From: Tepidanaerobacteraceae bacterium
Lineage (GTDB): Bacteria; Bacillota; Thermosediminibacteria; Thermosediminibacterales; Thermosediminibacteraceae
DNA length: 52,301 bases
NCBI GenBank assembly: GCA_030446005.1
Contig: JASUSP010000002.1
Location: forward strand, 1 to 52,301
Reading direction: 5' to 3'
Below, one piece after another: positions 1-8,956 of the stretch. Both the position numbers and the translations under genes were made by a program. The notes beneath the pieces were generated by a model. The model was not told where the DNA came from. It ran no database searches and was given only the letters and a program-made list of their open reading frames with translations. How positions within the stretch are numbered: position 1 is the stretch's first letter; each line of letters begins with the position of its first letter.

Positions 1-68
1 AGATTCATTTTTATCCCATATTTTTACATTTAGGTATGGGGTTAGTTTTTTGTTGCCTTTTTTCGAAA

Positions 69-630
69 CATTATTTTCAGGATAGGTAGGCTAAAAACTG
101 ACGAATCGCACCTTAGCTGGTATATGGAGAAGCAAGTTTCAATCCCTTATAGGTAGGCTAAAAACTATTTGTGCTCCGACAGTATTTTCTGTGCCTTCGT
201 GAGTTTCAATCCCTTATAGGTAGGCTAAAAACTAACGACTTCTTTTATCTCCTTTGCTACCTTTTGCCATGTTTCAATCCCTTATAGGTAGGCTAAAAAC
301 CCAAAAAACAAAAGCCCCTACTCACGGGGCTTTCCGGTTTCAATCCCTTATAGGTAGGCTAAAAACGAGAAAGCATTTTCTGCTTCCTCTTTTTCTTTGT
401 GGTTTCAATCCCTTATAGGTAGGCTAAAAACTAAAGTGACTGTCTTGGATGACGGCACGACAAAGATGTTTCAATCCCTTATAGGTAGGCTAAAAACACA
501 TAAACGCAGAAAGAGTCCCGCTTTCTGGAGCGTGTTTCAATCCCTTATAGGTAGGCTAAAAACCCGTCCGAGTGCAAAAAACTTGGGCGGGATTGGTTCG
601 GTTTCAATCCCTTATAGGTAGGCTAAAAAC
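69..630 (-). CRISPR. CRISPR array 1, eight full repeats plus one degenerate end repeat
   Basis: Eight identical 30-bp repeats (GTTTCAATCCC...GGCTAAAAAC) start at 136, 203, 271, 337, 402, 468, 534 and 601. The ninth, at about 69-98, keeps only its right 17 bases. Spacers are 35-38 nt and unrelated to each other. The decayed repeat marks the old trailer end, so the leader is on the right, next to cas2, and transcription runs leftward like the cas genes. Read that way each repeat ends in GGGATTGAAAC, the usual 8-nt crRNA handle of type I-B systems (family knowledge). A 74-residue open frame across the array is only translated repeats. Confidence 0.98.
301..336 (-). terminator. CRISPR spacer that reads as an intrinsic terminator
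   Basis: On the minus strand, the inferred pre-crRNA direction, this spacer contains AAAGCCCC, a 7-nt loop GTGAGTA, GGGGCTTTT and then GTTTTTTGG: an 8-bp GC-rich stem followed by a T tract. It looks captured from a terminator of an invader or of the host. If it works in the pre-crRNA it would reduce transcription of the three older spacers to its left. The structure is visible; the effect is inferred. Confidence 0.6.
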
Positions 631-810
631 CCGTAAAATGGTTAAAAAATAAAAGATTTAAAGAGAAAACAGATTGAGTTAATTTTCAATAAATAATTCG
701 ACAAAAATACATAAAATCCTTCTCACCCCGCATAAATTCTATCACTATTAGCATTTTTGCTCTGTCGTCGATCCCTGGGGGTTTTTGCATTATTGGAGGT
801 CGACGACATC
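631..810 (-). promoter_or_regulatory. Leader of CRISPR array 1 with inverted repeat
   Basis: This AT-rich stretch lies between the youngest repeat and the cas2 stop codon. At 764-807 is an inverted repeat, GTCGTCGATCCC paired with GGAGGTCGACGAC, three bases past the cas2 stop. A near-copy lies in the leader of array 2 (9471-9516), so it is probably a leader element recognised during adaptation or transcription rather than a chance hairpin. I could not place a confident promoter. Confidence 0.6.
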
Positions 811-1074
811 TTAAATGATCATCTCATCTCCTCCTTTTTTTATCCCTAAAATTTCTCTTTCGGAGTATTTCGTCGTTCGCAAGATATAGAAAATTACCGA
901 ATCCTCTTTTTCATCTATAGCCCTTTTAAGCTCAAGTTTTAATTTCCTCATGGCTGCTTCAGTTATTTCACCTTCAAGGACGGAATTCTGCACCCAATTA
1001 AGATACTTCCTGCAAATTTTCAATACTTTTCCCACTCTCTTTTCTCCAACATCATATACTAAAATCAAAAACAT
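811..1074 (-). CDS. cas2: CRISPR-associated protein Cas2
   Basis: This 87-residue protein is a typical Cas2, the small ferredoxin-fold partner of Cas1 in the integrase complex that inserts new spacers. The N-terminal strand MFLILVYD carries the conserved metal-site Asp8, followed by a VGKVLKICRKYL helix and the NSVLEGEIT turn. Length matches the family. It is the last gene of the cas operon, 38 bases after cas1, and its stop abuts the inverted repeat of the array 1 leader. Confidence 0.96.
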   Translation of the reverse strand: MFLILVYDVGEKRVGKVLKICRKYLNWVQNSVLEGEITEAAMRKLKLELKRAIDEKEDSVIFYILRTTKYSEREILGIKKGGDEMII

Positions 1075-1112
1075 AATCCACTCCTATATCCGTATATTTT
1101 TTTTTGAAATTA

Positions 1113-2105
1113 CTACCATTTAGCAACAAATGCTTTATACTCTTCCTCACCGATTAAATGTTTTTCCAGTTTATATAGCTCCAACCTTATAAGTCGGCGG
1201 TAAGAGACATTTTTACCCAAAGTTCTGTGGTTAAACGTTGTTGACAGTTTATTTTCCAGCTCTTCCACAAAGATTTTCATGCCGTTTTCTTTTAGTACAA
1301 TCCCATGCATGCTTTTTTCGAAGTGTTCCTTTGTGATCATATTCTTCCCTACCAGGGTAAATATTACCCTGTCAACGATTATGGGCTTAAATACTTCCGA
1401 AACATCTAGATTTAATGTAAACCTTCTAAAATTAGTCGCATGCAGAAATCCTATGCGCGGATCCAGATGAGTTTTATATATCTCACTTAGCACTCCTGTG
1501 TACAAAAGAGAATTCCCGAAACTTATCAACGTATTGAGATAATTCTCCGGTGGCCTCCTGCTCCTGTGGTCAAAGCTAAATTCCTGTTTCCCTAAGATTA
1601 CATCAAAAGCTCTGTAATAGCTGTCCCTGATATTGCCTTCTACAGCCATGAGTTCTTCAATATTCTTACAGGATTCTATTTTCTCATCGTATTTTTTAAT
1701 AGCTTCCTCTATTTCCGAAAGAGGCTTCCCCCGGTTTATATAATACCTAATCACTTGTTGGATGTTTTTCGATGCACCAATAACAAATTCTTTGGCTATC
1801 TTTAGCCTTTTATCAGGTTCTAGATAATGTTGAGCTTGTTTTAATATCATGTACCCTGAATTAAGATGTTCCCTTGGATAGAACGTGCCTACGTAATAAT
1901 CGTAACGATTGAAGAAATGGAGGATGATCCCTGATTGTGTCAAAAATTCTAGAAAGCGCTTGTTAACATTGACTTCGCCGAAGACATATATCTCGCTCGT
2001 ATTTTCTACTGGAATGAATTTTTGCCCTTTTTCATTTTCAAAGTAAATAGTATTATCTTTTCTCTTCAGTTCTCCGCTTGAAAAAATATAAATCGACTTT
2101 TTCAT
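1113..2105 (-). CDS. cas1: CRISPR-associated integrase Cas1, type I-B
   Basis: Cas1 is the metal-dependent integrase of spacer acquisition. The protein of about 330 residues has the beta N-terminal domain (KKSIYIFSSGEL) and a helical catalytic domain with Glu156 (MAVEGNIRD), His222 (GFLHATNFRRFTLN) and acidic Asp234/Glu237 in the expected order. I chose the ATG at 2105, which overlaps the cas4 stop as ATGA. A start three codons upstream also has a GGGAG site. It is translationally coupled to cas4, with which it would choose and trim spacers. Confidence 0.96.
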   Translation of the reverse strand: MKKSIYIFSSGELKRKDNTIYFENEKGQKFIPVENTSEIYVFGEVNVNKRFLEFLTQSGIILHFFNRYDYYVGTFYPREHLNSGYMILKQAQHYLEPDKRLKIAKEFVIGASKNIQQVIRYYINRGKPLSEIEEAIKKYDEKIESCKNIEELMAVEGNIRDSYYRAFDVILGKQEFSFDHRSRRPPENYLNTLISFGNSLLYTGVLSEIYKTHLDPRIGFLHATNFRRFTLNLDVSEVFKPIIVDRVIFTLVGKNMITKEHFEKSMHGIVLKENGMKIFVEELENKLSTTFNHRTLGKNVSYRRLIRLELYKLEKHLIGEEEYKAFVAKW

Positions 2106-2593
2106 GACATGCAAAACTCCCTGTACCCGCAGTTTTTACAATACCCTATTTTTTTAAAGGGTGGAGGATTTTCTTTTAAAACAATCTTCTCTATATCCCT
2201 AAAAATTTTTTCAAGTTCTTCTTCTAACTCCGGAGTAAGTTCAACCGCTAGCTTTTTCCTCTCATCTGGAAAAAGAAGTAAACCTTTTGCTTTTATCCCT
2301 TTTTCCTTTAACTTATACAGATAAAAGGCCAGCTGAAGCCTGGCACTATCCTCGGCTCTAGAACTTTTCTTGACTTCTCCGACGACTATATCTTCTCCAT
2401 CGGACCTGATAAGATCAATAACTACATTTTCAAAATTGATTTTCTTCCTGTCTCTCTCGTAACTTTCTTCATCTATTAAACGGCCTATCTCTATGTAAGG
2501 ATGTTCTTGATCGGGTATTATCTGATGTGCCATAAGCCAGGTCTGCCTTTTGCAAATTGTATAGCTCTGAATTAAAGTGCCGTTTATTAGCAT
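2102..2593 (-). CDS. cas4: CRISPR-associated exonuclease Cas4
   Basis: Cas4 is a RecB-family nuclease with an iron-sulfur cluster that processes prespacers and checks the PAM. The RecB motif GEVKK is visible, as are four candidate cluster cysteines: one near the N-terminus (TICKRQTW) and three near the C-terminus (GYCKNCGYREFC). The ATG at 2593 overlaps the cas3 stop as TAATG, so it is preferred over an upstream start that would run 27 bases into cas3. About 163 residues, normal for I-B Cas4. Confidence 0.95.
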   Translation of the reverse strand: MLINGTLIQSYTICKRQTWLMAHQIIPDQEHPYIEIGRLIDEESYERDRKKINFENVVIDLIRSDGEDIVVGEVKKSSRAEDSARLQLAFYLYKLKEKGIKAKGLLLFPDERKKLAVELTPELEEELEKIFRDIEKIVLKENPPPFKKIGYCKNCGYREFCMS

Positions 2594-4971
2594 TACCACA
2601 AGGCTACCACCCCTTTGCATATAAATCCGGTATTTTCGTCATAGTATTCTCGGAGCACATTGTTGCCAACATACCGGAATCCGGCTACTTCCGGCGGAAG
2701 GTTATCTGTCTTCAGGGGGATTGAGACGATATACTTGTAAAAATCAGCCTTTATTTTGTCGAATTCTCGCCTTCTTTCTAGCAAATTTTTTATTTCTTTT
2801 ACCCTGAGGTAATTCTTCCATATCTCCTTAGCCTCTTCATTTAATTCGATAAAGACATCCAATCTGGGATAGTCCTCTTCAATCAATTTAAAATCCGCTA
2901 TACCTGCGGTTTCATCCGTGCTGTCATACTTCATCTTATATACTGCCTCCAGAAGCTCCCTGGATTTATCACTGGACTTTCTCTCCTGAACTTCCCGGTA
3001 ATAATCTTCTATAATTTTCAGAAATTCCTTCTCTTCTATTACCCTGTACCTCTCCAAAATACTTCGCGTTATATCTAAAAGTACCGAATCGTATATGTAT
3101 GACGAATAGAGCCTTCTCTCGTCCTTTAGCGAAACTACAATTACCTCCCCTTTACCCGACCAGTTCCTGTTGCACCTTCCGGCAGCTTGATTTATCGAAT
3201 CAAGAGGCGCTAAGTCTCTGTAGACAACGTCAAAGTCTATATCCACACCGGCTTCCACTACCTGGGTGGTAACCGCAAATTTTACGTTCCTTTCCTTCAT
3301 CTTTTTTATCCTGCATAACCTTTCATAGGGAACGACATGCGCCGAAAGGTAGATCATCTCTTCATTCCCGATTCTTTCCTTAAGCAAATTGTAAAAGTTC
3401 TTTGCCGAATTTATCGTGTTAAGTATAAAGAGATAACTCTTTCCGTCCTCTATATCCAGGCTTTCTGCAAATTCTTCAAGCGTCATGTCTTTTTCAAGCC
3501 GAGGCTTTACAATTACCCTTTCCATCTTCTCGAAATAGAAATTTCTGTCAACCAAAGGAATCATTTCACTTCTAGAAAAAATAAGAGGTTCTGTAGCTGT
3601 AACGAATACAACGTAACAATTAAGTTGTTCCGTCAGTTCTTTCAAAATTTCCCTCACCAGGAGCCAGTAATTAGATGGGATTGATTGAACTTCATCAAGA
3701 ATGATTATGCTCCCCGCCAGTCGGTGGAATTTTCTCAGGTCTTTGTTCTTGTTAGAAAGAAGTGCATAAAACAGTTGGACAAAAGTCGTAACGATAATTT
3801 CAGAATTCCAGCCTTCGATGAGTATTTTCGCATGATCCGGCTCGAACTCTGTTTCTTCTTTTTTGTAATACACTTCCGAAAGGTGATGGTGCTTTAACAG
3901 CAAACTGGTATCAACTTCAAAACCATTTGCTCTGAGAACTTTTTCAATCTGCTCCGCATTTTGTTCAATAATGCTCAGGAAGGGCAGGCAGTATATAATT
4001 CGAGGGATATATCCTTTTTCGCTTAATATTTCTTTTCTCAATTTCAGCGCGAAAGCTAGCGATGTCAGGGTTTTGCCGAGCCCTGTCGGTAGATTAATAG
4101 ATATCAGCCTGCTGCTCAAATTCAGGTCTTTTTCGATGACTTCTTGATATGCCTTTTCCCGCAATCTGTTCAGATAAGTATCTTCAGCATTCATCGCACT
4201 CTTGTATCTATCAACAAGATAATAATCGAACTTTCCGTCAGTTCTCTCTATGATTCTGCCTGTCGTAACTTCGCCTTTATCGGCATCAATAAGTAATGAA
4301 AATATGAAATTTGTCAAAAGATATGGGTTAATACTTTGCTGTCGCTCCAGCCTTCTTAACTTCCTTCTGACCACCCCCAGTTCATTCGGCAGAGATTGTA
4401 CCCATCCTCTGAGAACATCAACTGTTATTTTCTGACCAAGTCCTGCTTCTTCTAACCTTGCACTGAGAATTTCTAACTTCCGTTCTTCTATGCTGTCTAC
4501 TTGTTTCAGCAAAACCTCTATATCCTTTTCTTCAACTGTCGCTTCATCGACTACATCTTCAAAATCGCCATGATGTTTCTTTACCGCCAAAAAAGCAACA
4601 AAAGGTAGATAGGCGGCGTAATCACCGCATTTTATGTCTTTTCTATTCTCCAATTCATTTTTCGCTACAAAAAAAGCAGCGACAGCCGAGAGCAAACCAT
4701 GATTGGTTTCTTTCATGGCTTTCAGCTTTGCTCTTTTCTCTTCTGAGGCAAAAAGATAAGTTTGAAAATAAGTCGTGGCTTTTCCAATATCATGGCAAAG
4801 AGCAGAAATCCGAACAATCTTAAACAAAAGATCTCTTTCAATTTCTTTAAAAATATCCGAAGGACATTGCTTGAGATTCTTTTCCGCCAAATATGCAACA
4901 TTTATGAGATGTTCTTCCAAAGGCTTCCCTGGATGCGAATAGAATTCAGAAAAAGACGATTCGTTCACCAT
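2593..4971 (-). CDS. cas3: CRISPR-associated helicase-nuclease Cas3, fused HD domain
   Basis: Cas3 degrades DNA bound by Cascade. Its N-terminal HD nuclease shows His13 (FYSHPGKPLEEH), His60-Asp61 (ALCHDIGK) and later histidines near 91 and 133-134. The superfamily 2 helicase follows, with Walker A NLPTGLGKT near 293-301, the DEVQ box near 426-429, and TTQVVEAGVDIDFD plus QAAGRCNR in the second RecA domain. About 792 residues, a full-length single-chain Cas3. The ATG at 4971 has GGGAGG six bases upstream and overlaps cas5 by 26 bases; an ATG eleven codons earlier lacks such a site. Confidence 0.96.
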   Translation of the reverse strand: MVNESSFSEFYSHPGKPLEEHLINVAYLAEKNLKQCPSDIFKEIERDLLFKIVRISALCHDIGKATTYFQTYLFASEEKRAKLKAMKETNHGLLSAVAAFFVAKNELENRKDIKCGDYAAYLPFVAFLAVKKHHGDFEDVVDEATVEEKDIEVLLKQVDSIEERKLEILSARLEEAGLGQKITVDVLRGWVQSLPNELGVVRRKLRRLERQQSINPYLLTNFIFSLLIDADKGEVTTGRIIERTDGKFDYYLVDRYKSAMNAEDTYLNRLREKAYQEVIEKDLNLSSRLISINLPTGLGKTLTSLAFALKLRKEILSEKGYIPRIIYCLPFLSIIEQNAEQIEKVLRANGFEVDTSLLLKHHHLSEVYYKKEETEFEPDHAKILIEGWNSEIIVTTFVQLFYALLSNKNKDLRKFHRLAGSIIILDEVQSIPSNYWLLVREILKELTEQLNCYVVFVTATEPLIFSRSEMIPLVDRNFYFEKMERVIVKPRLEKDMTLEEFAESLDIEDGKSYLFILNTINSAKNFYNLLKERIGNEEMIYLSAHVVPYERLCRIKKMKERNVKFAVTTQVVEAGVDIDFDVVYRDLAPLDSINQAAGRCNRNWSGKGEVIVVSLKDERRLYSSYIYDSVLLDITRSILERYRVIEEKEFLKIIEDYYREVQERKSSDKSRELLEAVYKMKYDSTDETAGIADFKLIEEDYPRLDVFIELNEEAKEIWKNYLRVKEIKNLLERRREFDKIKADFYKYIVSIPLKTDNLPPEVAGFRYVGNNVLREYYDENTGFICKGVVALW

Positions 4972-5662
4972 TTTCAGCCTCCCAGCAAACACGGGTGCAT
5001 GCATGGATCGACTTGCCCTGGACTTCGAAAATTACGTCTTCGTATCTTTCTACTATGCGCTCGGAGGTCATTTCGACGGGTATCCTCTCTTTAAAATACT
5101 GCTTCCCTTCTTCGAAAACAATCCCGTAATCATCCAGTGCATTAACCGGTATTACCGTTACTATTTCCCCTTCTTCGTTGAAACGCTCGACAAAATCAAA
5201 CATCCCCACATACCTGAAATCTGCCAGGAGCTCGCTAAGGCCCAGTGAAAGCGTATAAACGGTTTTGTGAGATTTTACATTTTCAACAAGCTTGTTAAAA
5301 ATATCCGCATCTTCATGGTACACATAAAACCTGTAAGACGGATTTTTCAAAAATTCCGTGCGTATTTGCGTTCTAGCCTCGTGAGTTCTCTTCTTTACCG
5401 GAATCCAGAAATTCCCCTTGGTATTTACGTGATTTATACCCATTCTTATCTTTTTTACAGGAGAGAGAATTCTAACAGCAACTCTGCACTTTTTATGGGA
5501 AAAGCAATCAAGATATTCTTTTTTATCGATACCAGCTATAGCTCCAAGCATCCCTCTGACTGTGGGCGGAGGAGGAAAAGAAAACGTCAGTGGCGACGAT
5601 GTAGTATAAAATTTTTTAAAGTGGGCAAAATCCCCGAAAACGTCAAAGACAATTACCTTCAT
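4946..5662 (-). CDS. cas5: Cascade subunit Cas5, type I-B
   Basis: Cas5 caps the 5' handle of crRNA and contacts Cas8 in Cascade. The N-terminus MKVIVFDVFGDFAHFKKFYT followed by a proline-rich TFSFPPPPTVRGMLGA segment is the characteristic Cas5 RRM opening with its thumb. 238 residues, as expected for Cas5b/Csh subfamily members. It starts 15 bases after cas7 and its 3' end overlaps cas3. I-B Cas5 is normally not the processing nuclease, so it does not replace the missing Cas6. Confidence 0.93.
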   Translation of the reverse strand: MKVIVFDVFGDFAHFKKFYTTSSPLTFSFPPPPTVRGMLGAIAGIDKKEYLDCFSHKKCRVAVRILSPVKKIRMGINHVNTKGNFWIPVKKRTHEARTQIRTEFLKNPSYRFYVYHEDADIFNKLVENVKSHKTVYTLSLGLSELLADFRYVGMFDFVERFNEEGEIVTVIPVNALDDYGIVFEEGKQYFKERIPVEMTSERIVERYEDVIFEVQGKSIHACTRVCWEAENGERIVFF

Positions 5663-5676
5663 GACAACAATTCCCC

Positions 5677-6585
5677 TTAAAATGATAGTTCGTTCAAATC
5701 AAAACCGCTCAATGCTTCTTTTATGGATATTGCCTTCCCTTCCATTGATAGAACCAGCCGTTCATCAACTTTATAATTAATTCTATCTATCGTATTTTTG
5801 TGTCTATTCAGTGCACCAACCAGTTCTGTTATATCGAGCACGCCATCTTTTATATCCCTTATCTCTTCATCGTTCTTTTCGCTGACAAACTTTATCCTCT
5901 TATCCAGCTCTCCTGTATGGAAATTTTTCTCCTTATATACTACCTGAAGCAGTAAACGCGGCATCTGGCCGGCTTTTGAAGTTGATATGAGGTTTTTCGT
6001 CCCGTTCCAAAGCCCTTCCAGGAGGTACATAACATCCTCTTCCGTTAGGTCAATCCCCTGATTTGCTGCAGCATTTTCATTGACGATACCGTAAAACGCT
6101 ATAAGCGAATATGGTAGGATGTATTTTTCTGTAAAGGTCCCCTGTTTTTTGTCCTGCCCTGAGGGCATTACAGTTGTGCCTTTTACGTACATGACATTTA
6201 CTCTGTGCAGAGACCTGCCGTATTTGAACTGGACGGGGCCCGTCAGGGTCATCGTCTTATCCTTCACTGCTGTAGTAGCACCAAAAAGCCTCACGTCGAT
6301 GCACTTCTTTATAATCTCTTCGTTGTCTTTAAAATCAGCGAGCCTGTCTTCTTTCGTCTTCAAATTGCCCTTATCGTCCCTCAATTCCAAAACGAATACA
6401 TCCAGGTTCTTGTAATAATAAAGATAATCCCTAACAGTCCTCTTCAAGCGGACATCGGTTACTATATTTACCCCTGTTTCCTCATCTATCCTCGGTTTGT
6501 TCTCATCGACAGGATCTCCGTTTGGGTTAGCATCCGTTACATCATAAAGAAAAAGTATTTCCGACCTGTTTTTTATGCACGCCAT
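5677..6585 (-). CDS. cas7: Cascade backbone subunit Cas7, type I-B (Csh2 family)
   Basis: Cas7 forms the helical crRNA-binding backbone of Cascade. The N-terminus (EILFLYDVTDANPNGDPVD, then DEETGVNIVTDVRLKRTVRDY) is diagnostic of the Csh2/Cas7b family. 302 residues, normal length. GGGAGG lies ten bases before the ATG. It is the second gene of the operon, 33 bases after cas8b. Confidence 0.96.
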   Translation of the reverse strand: MACIKNRSEILFLYDVTDANPNGDPVDENKPRIDEETGVNIVTDVRLKRTVRDYLYYYKNLDVFVLELRDDKGNLKTKEDRLADFKDNEEIIKKCIDVRLFGATTAVKDKTMTLTGPVQFKYGRSLHRVNVMYVKGTTVMPSGQDKKQGTFTEKYILPYSLIAFYGIVNENAAANQGIDLTEEDVMYLLEGLWNGTKNLISTSKAGQMPRLLLQVVYKEKNFHTGELDKRIKFVSEKNDEEIRDIKDGVLDITELVGALNRHKNTIDRINYKVDERLVLSMEGKAISIKEALSGFDLNELSF

Positions 6586-6617
6586 TTTAAATATACCTCC
6601 CTAACAAATTTTTATTG

Positions 6618-8390
6618 CTAAACTGATATTTCTTCCGGTTTTTCCTCCGGATAAATTATCTTTGCTACCTCATCTACCAAATTCATGCCGGCAGCAAAGT
6701 AAAAATTCATTTCATCAACCGACATATTCCAGCCTTCCTTTTCAGAAAGAAGGTAATGCGATATCTCCTTCGCCAGCATCCTCTTTCCCTTGTCAAACGA
6801 ATCGTACTCTTCTAGCTTATTCTGGATTTTGGGCAAAAGCGCTTTGAAATCTTTCTCGTCCATCTTCAAGCTCTTAAGGCTTTTGATAAAAGGCTTAGCT
6901 CCCCTTTCTTTAAATTGTTTTCTAAGCAATAGTTCTGCAAGAGCTCCCAAAAGGAAGAGTCCTCTTTTTACTGGGGTTTCAAACGCAGAACCGTATTTTT
7001 TAAACAAATCGTCGAATAACCTTTCTTCCATACTTTTCTCCTCCATTTTTATCAGCTTTAATTTTTCCAAAAAAATCAAAACCATCAGGCCGTCTTTCAC
7101 AGCCCGATAAAAATTGTTGTCATTTACGAATTCGCTCCTTATTTTGTTCATAATAAACTGCAATACAAAATGGTAGCTCACCGGCCGATTTTTAAATATC
7201 CTGTCAACAATATCCAGAAAATAGCCGTCAAGGTCGTAATTTCTCTTATTCGGATCTGATTTCGAGAAGAAGTTTCTAACTGTAGCGAATGTGAAATCGT
7301 CCTGGAAAATTTCATCAATGCACTCTTTCGTATCAAATATCTTTCTTATACGAGAAGGAAATACATCCTCAATCAAAAGCAAGATCCTCTCCGCCGCGTT
7401 CATTTTCTGCAAAAACAGGAAATTCACCGTTATGACATCCTTCACATCTTTGAGATAATACAAAATATCTTCTTCATCTCGTGTAATGCTTTTGATCACT
7501 TTACTTCTCAGAGAAATTAACTTCGAGGAGCTCCTGAAAATATCGAGTATGTCCTCCGAAACATTTTCAACCCCAACTATAAACTTCGGTATCAAATAAT
7601 ACCTTATGCCGCAAAAACTGAAGCTCAGATGCTGCTCAACGTACTTCTTGCCTTCTTCCAAAGCAAGCTTGCAGTCAAAACATACGGGGAAATTTTTCCA
7701 CGCCTCGTCTTCTCTAAAACCGCCGGTTATATATCCTGGTTTGTCGAGGGTATAAAACGCGTAGGTGTTCAGGTTTCCTATCACAACAGGCTTTTTTTCG
7801 CCACATATCGAACAGACCTTATCCGAAGCAGCACATCTTTTGTCCTTTTCGTTCACCTGATATATCAGTAGCTTTTTGAATACCTCAAAATCCCCTATAT
7901 AACTTGTCTTGTTTCCTTCCTTTATTTTCAGAGTAATGAATATTCCAGTTTTTCCCGGTATCTCATCCCTGATCCTGTAAATTTCATTTTTTATGGTTTC
8001 TGCATTCTTTTCAAGCTGATCTCTAATGCTTGCTAAAAATTCCCTTTCTTCACCGGTAATTTTTATATCTCTTTTATCTAAGATGGCAAACCAACCCATA
8101 ATTTTCCTGTCAAAAGTGCCCGCCGGATCCTTCGCAAGCTTCGCAGAAGGCGTATAATCAGCTCCATTAGCAGCTCCACTTCGATAGAGATATTTCATTA
8201 TCTTGCTACTTTCATAATCTTCAAGTTCAACTCCGCAAAATTTTATTTCATTATTTAATTTTTCAAAGACTATCGCTACAACTTTCTTATAATTTCCATT
8301 TGAGTTAGGATCCTCGACGAGTACCTCCAAAGGCTGTCTCCCTTCTCTCTCTATTACCAACCTGCCTATTTCCTTTACCGCCGATAGCAT
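6618..8390 (-). CDS. cas8b: Cascade large subunit Cas8b (Csh1/TM1802 family)
   Basis: Cas8b recognises the PAM and recruits Cas3. The protein of about 590 residues has the zinc-binding pair of this family: CSICGEKKP followed about 40 residues later by FPVCFDCK. No polymerase or HD motif is present, which separates it from Cas10. First gene of the cas operon. The ATG at 8390 lies nine bases after GGTGGAGG and is preferred to the ATG three codons earlier, which almost touches that site. I could not assign a convincing promoter in the AT-rich 150 bases upstream. Confidence 0.93.
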   Translation of the reverse strand: MLSAVKEIGRLVIEREGRQPLEVLVEDPNSNGNYKKVVAIVFEKLNNEIKFCGVELEDYESSKIMKYLYRSGAANGADYTPSAKLAKDPAGTFDRKIMGWFAILDKRDIKITGEEREFLASIRDQLEKNAETIKNEIYRIRDEIPGKTGIFITLKIKEGNKTSYIGDFEVFKKLLIYQVNEKDKRCAASDKVCSICGEKKPVVIGNLNTYAFYTLDKPGYITGGFREDEAWKNFPVCFDCKLALEEGKKYVEQHLSFSFCGIRYYLIPKFIVGVENVSEDILDIFRSSSKLISLRSKVIKSITRDEEDILYYLKDVKDVITVNFLFLQKMNAAERILLLIEDVFPSRIRKIFDTKECIDEIFQDDFTFATVRNFFSKSDPNKRNYDLDGYFLDIVDRIFKNRPVSYHFVLQFIMNKIRSEFVNDNNFYRAVKDGLMVLIFLEKLKLIKMEEKSMEERLFDDLFKKYGSAFETPVKRGLFLLGALAELLLRKQFKERGAKPFIKSLKSLKMDEKDFKALLPKIQNKLEEYDSFDKGKRMLAKEISHYLLSEKEGWNMSVDEMNFYFAAGMNLVDEVAKIIYPEEKPEEISV

Positions 8391-8539
8391 ATATATCATT
8401 CCTCCACCTGCTATCTCGCATATAAAAAAATTTCGGAATTAATTGACATAATTATCGAAAATCGTTTAATATTAATTTTCTATATACTTTCTGAAAATCC
8501 TCTTTGTACAATAAAAAATATTTTGACAAGATTCTAGAG

Positions 8540-8568
8540 AAAAAACGCCGCCCCTCAAAGGAGCAGCG
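8540..8568 (-). terminator. Intrinsic terminator between the cas10 relic and cas8b
   Basis: In the minus direction CGCTGCTCC, loop TTTGA and GGGGCGGCG form a 9-bp stem with two G-U pairs, followed by TTTTTT. It would stop transcription coming from the Cas10 relic before cas8b. Confidence 0.75.
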
Positions 8569-8591
8569 ATCTTACGCTTTCCTCAACTATT

Positions 8592-8801
8592 TTATTGATG
8601 TGGATGGCCTTTTTTAGATTGGAAACTATTATGGGATTTTAACAAAAGTTTCGCAAAAATACGCGCTCCAGTCCTGATGACCCGGGGTTCCGTAACCACG
8701 TGCATCACCTTGTATTTTCTTTTAATAGCATCGTAAACCTCTTCTTCGCGGGTCCTTTGCCAGAACTTCCCTATATCATGGAGCAAGGAGGCGAGCAGCA
8801 A
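8592..8801 (-). pseudogene. Remnant of the Cas10/Csm1 HD domain
   Basis: A 69-residue open frame, continuing open a few codons upstream, reads LLLASLLHDIGKFWQRT, which is the first HD motif of type III Cas10 (Csm1). The rest of Cas10 (over 700 residues, with zinc finger and GGDD palm) is absent and the frame ends in unrelated residues. It sits between two terminators and next to CRISPR array 2, as expected if a type III-A locus was once here and was deleted. An alternative is another HD-family fragment, but the ASLLHDIGKF context strongly favours Cas10. Confidence 0.75.
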
Positions 8802-8832
8802 ATTTCTTTCATCTTGCTTGTAATCAGTGAAT

Positions 8833-8856
8833 AAAAAAACCGCCTTTTTAGCGGTT
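8833..8856 (-). terminator. Intrinsic terminator at the trailer end of array 2
   Basis: In the minus direction AACCGC, loop TAAAAAG and GCGGTT are followed by a run of T. It lies 100 bases beyond the oldest repeat of array 2 and probably ends its pre-crRNA. Confidence 0.7.
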
Positions 8857-8956
8857 CTGGTTTGCAGACCATATAAATTTTCTCCGACAAAAATAATGAA
8901 AACGGCAGTGCCTATTATGAACCCCCTGCTGCATATCCCTTTACGTCAGCAAGGTT

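Noticed and set aside
397-621. A 74-residue open frame in array 1
   Set aside because: It is the CRISPR repeats read as protein; the same peptide recurs with each repeat.
8400-8540. Promoter of the cas operon
   Set aside because: Several AT-rich hexamers occur but no pair has both a good -35 and a proper spacing.
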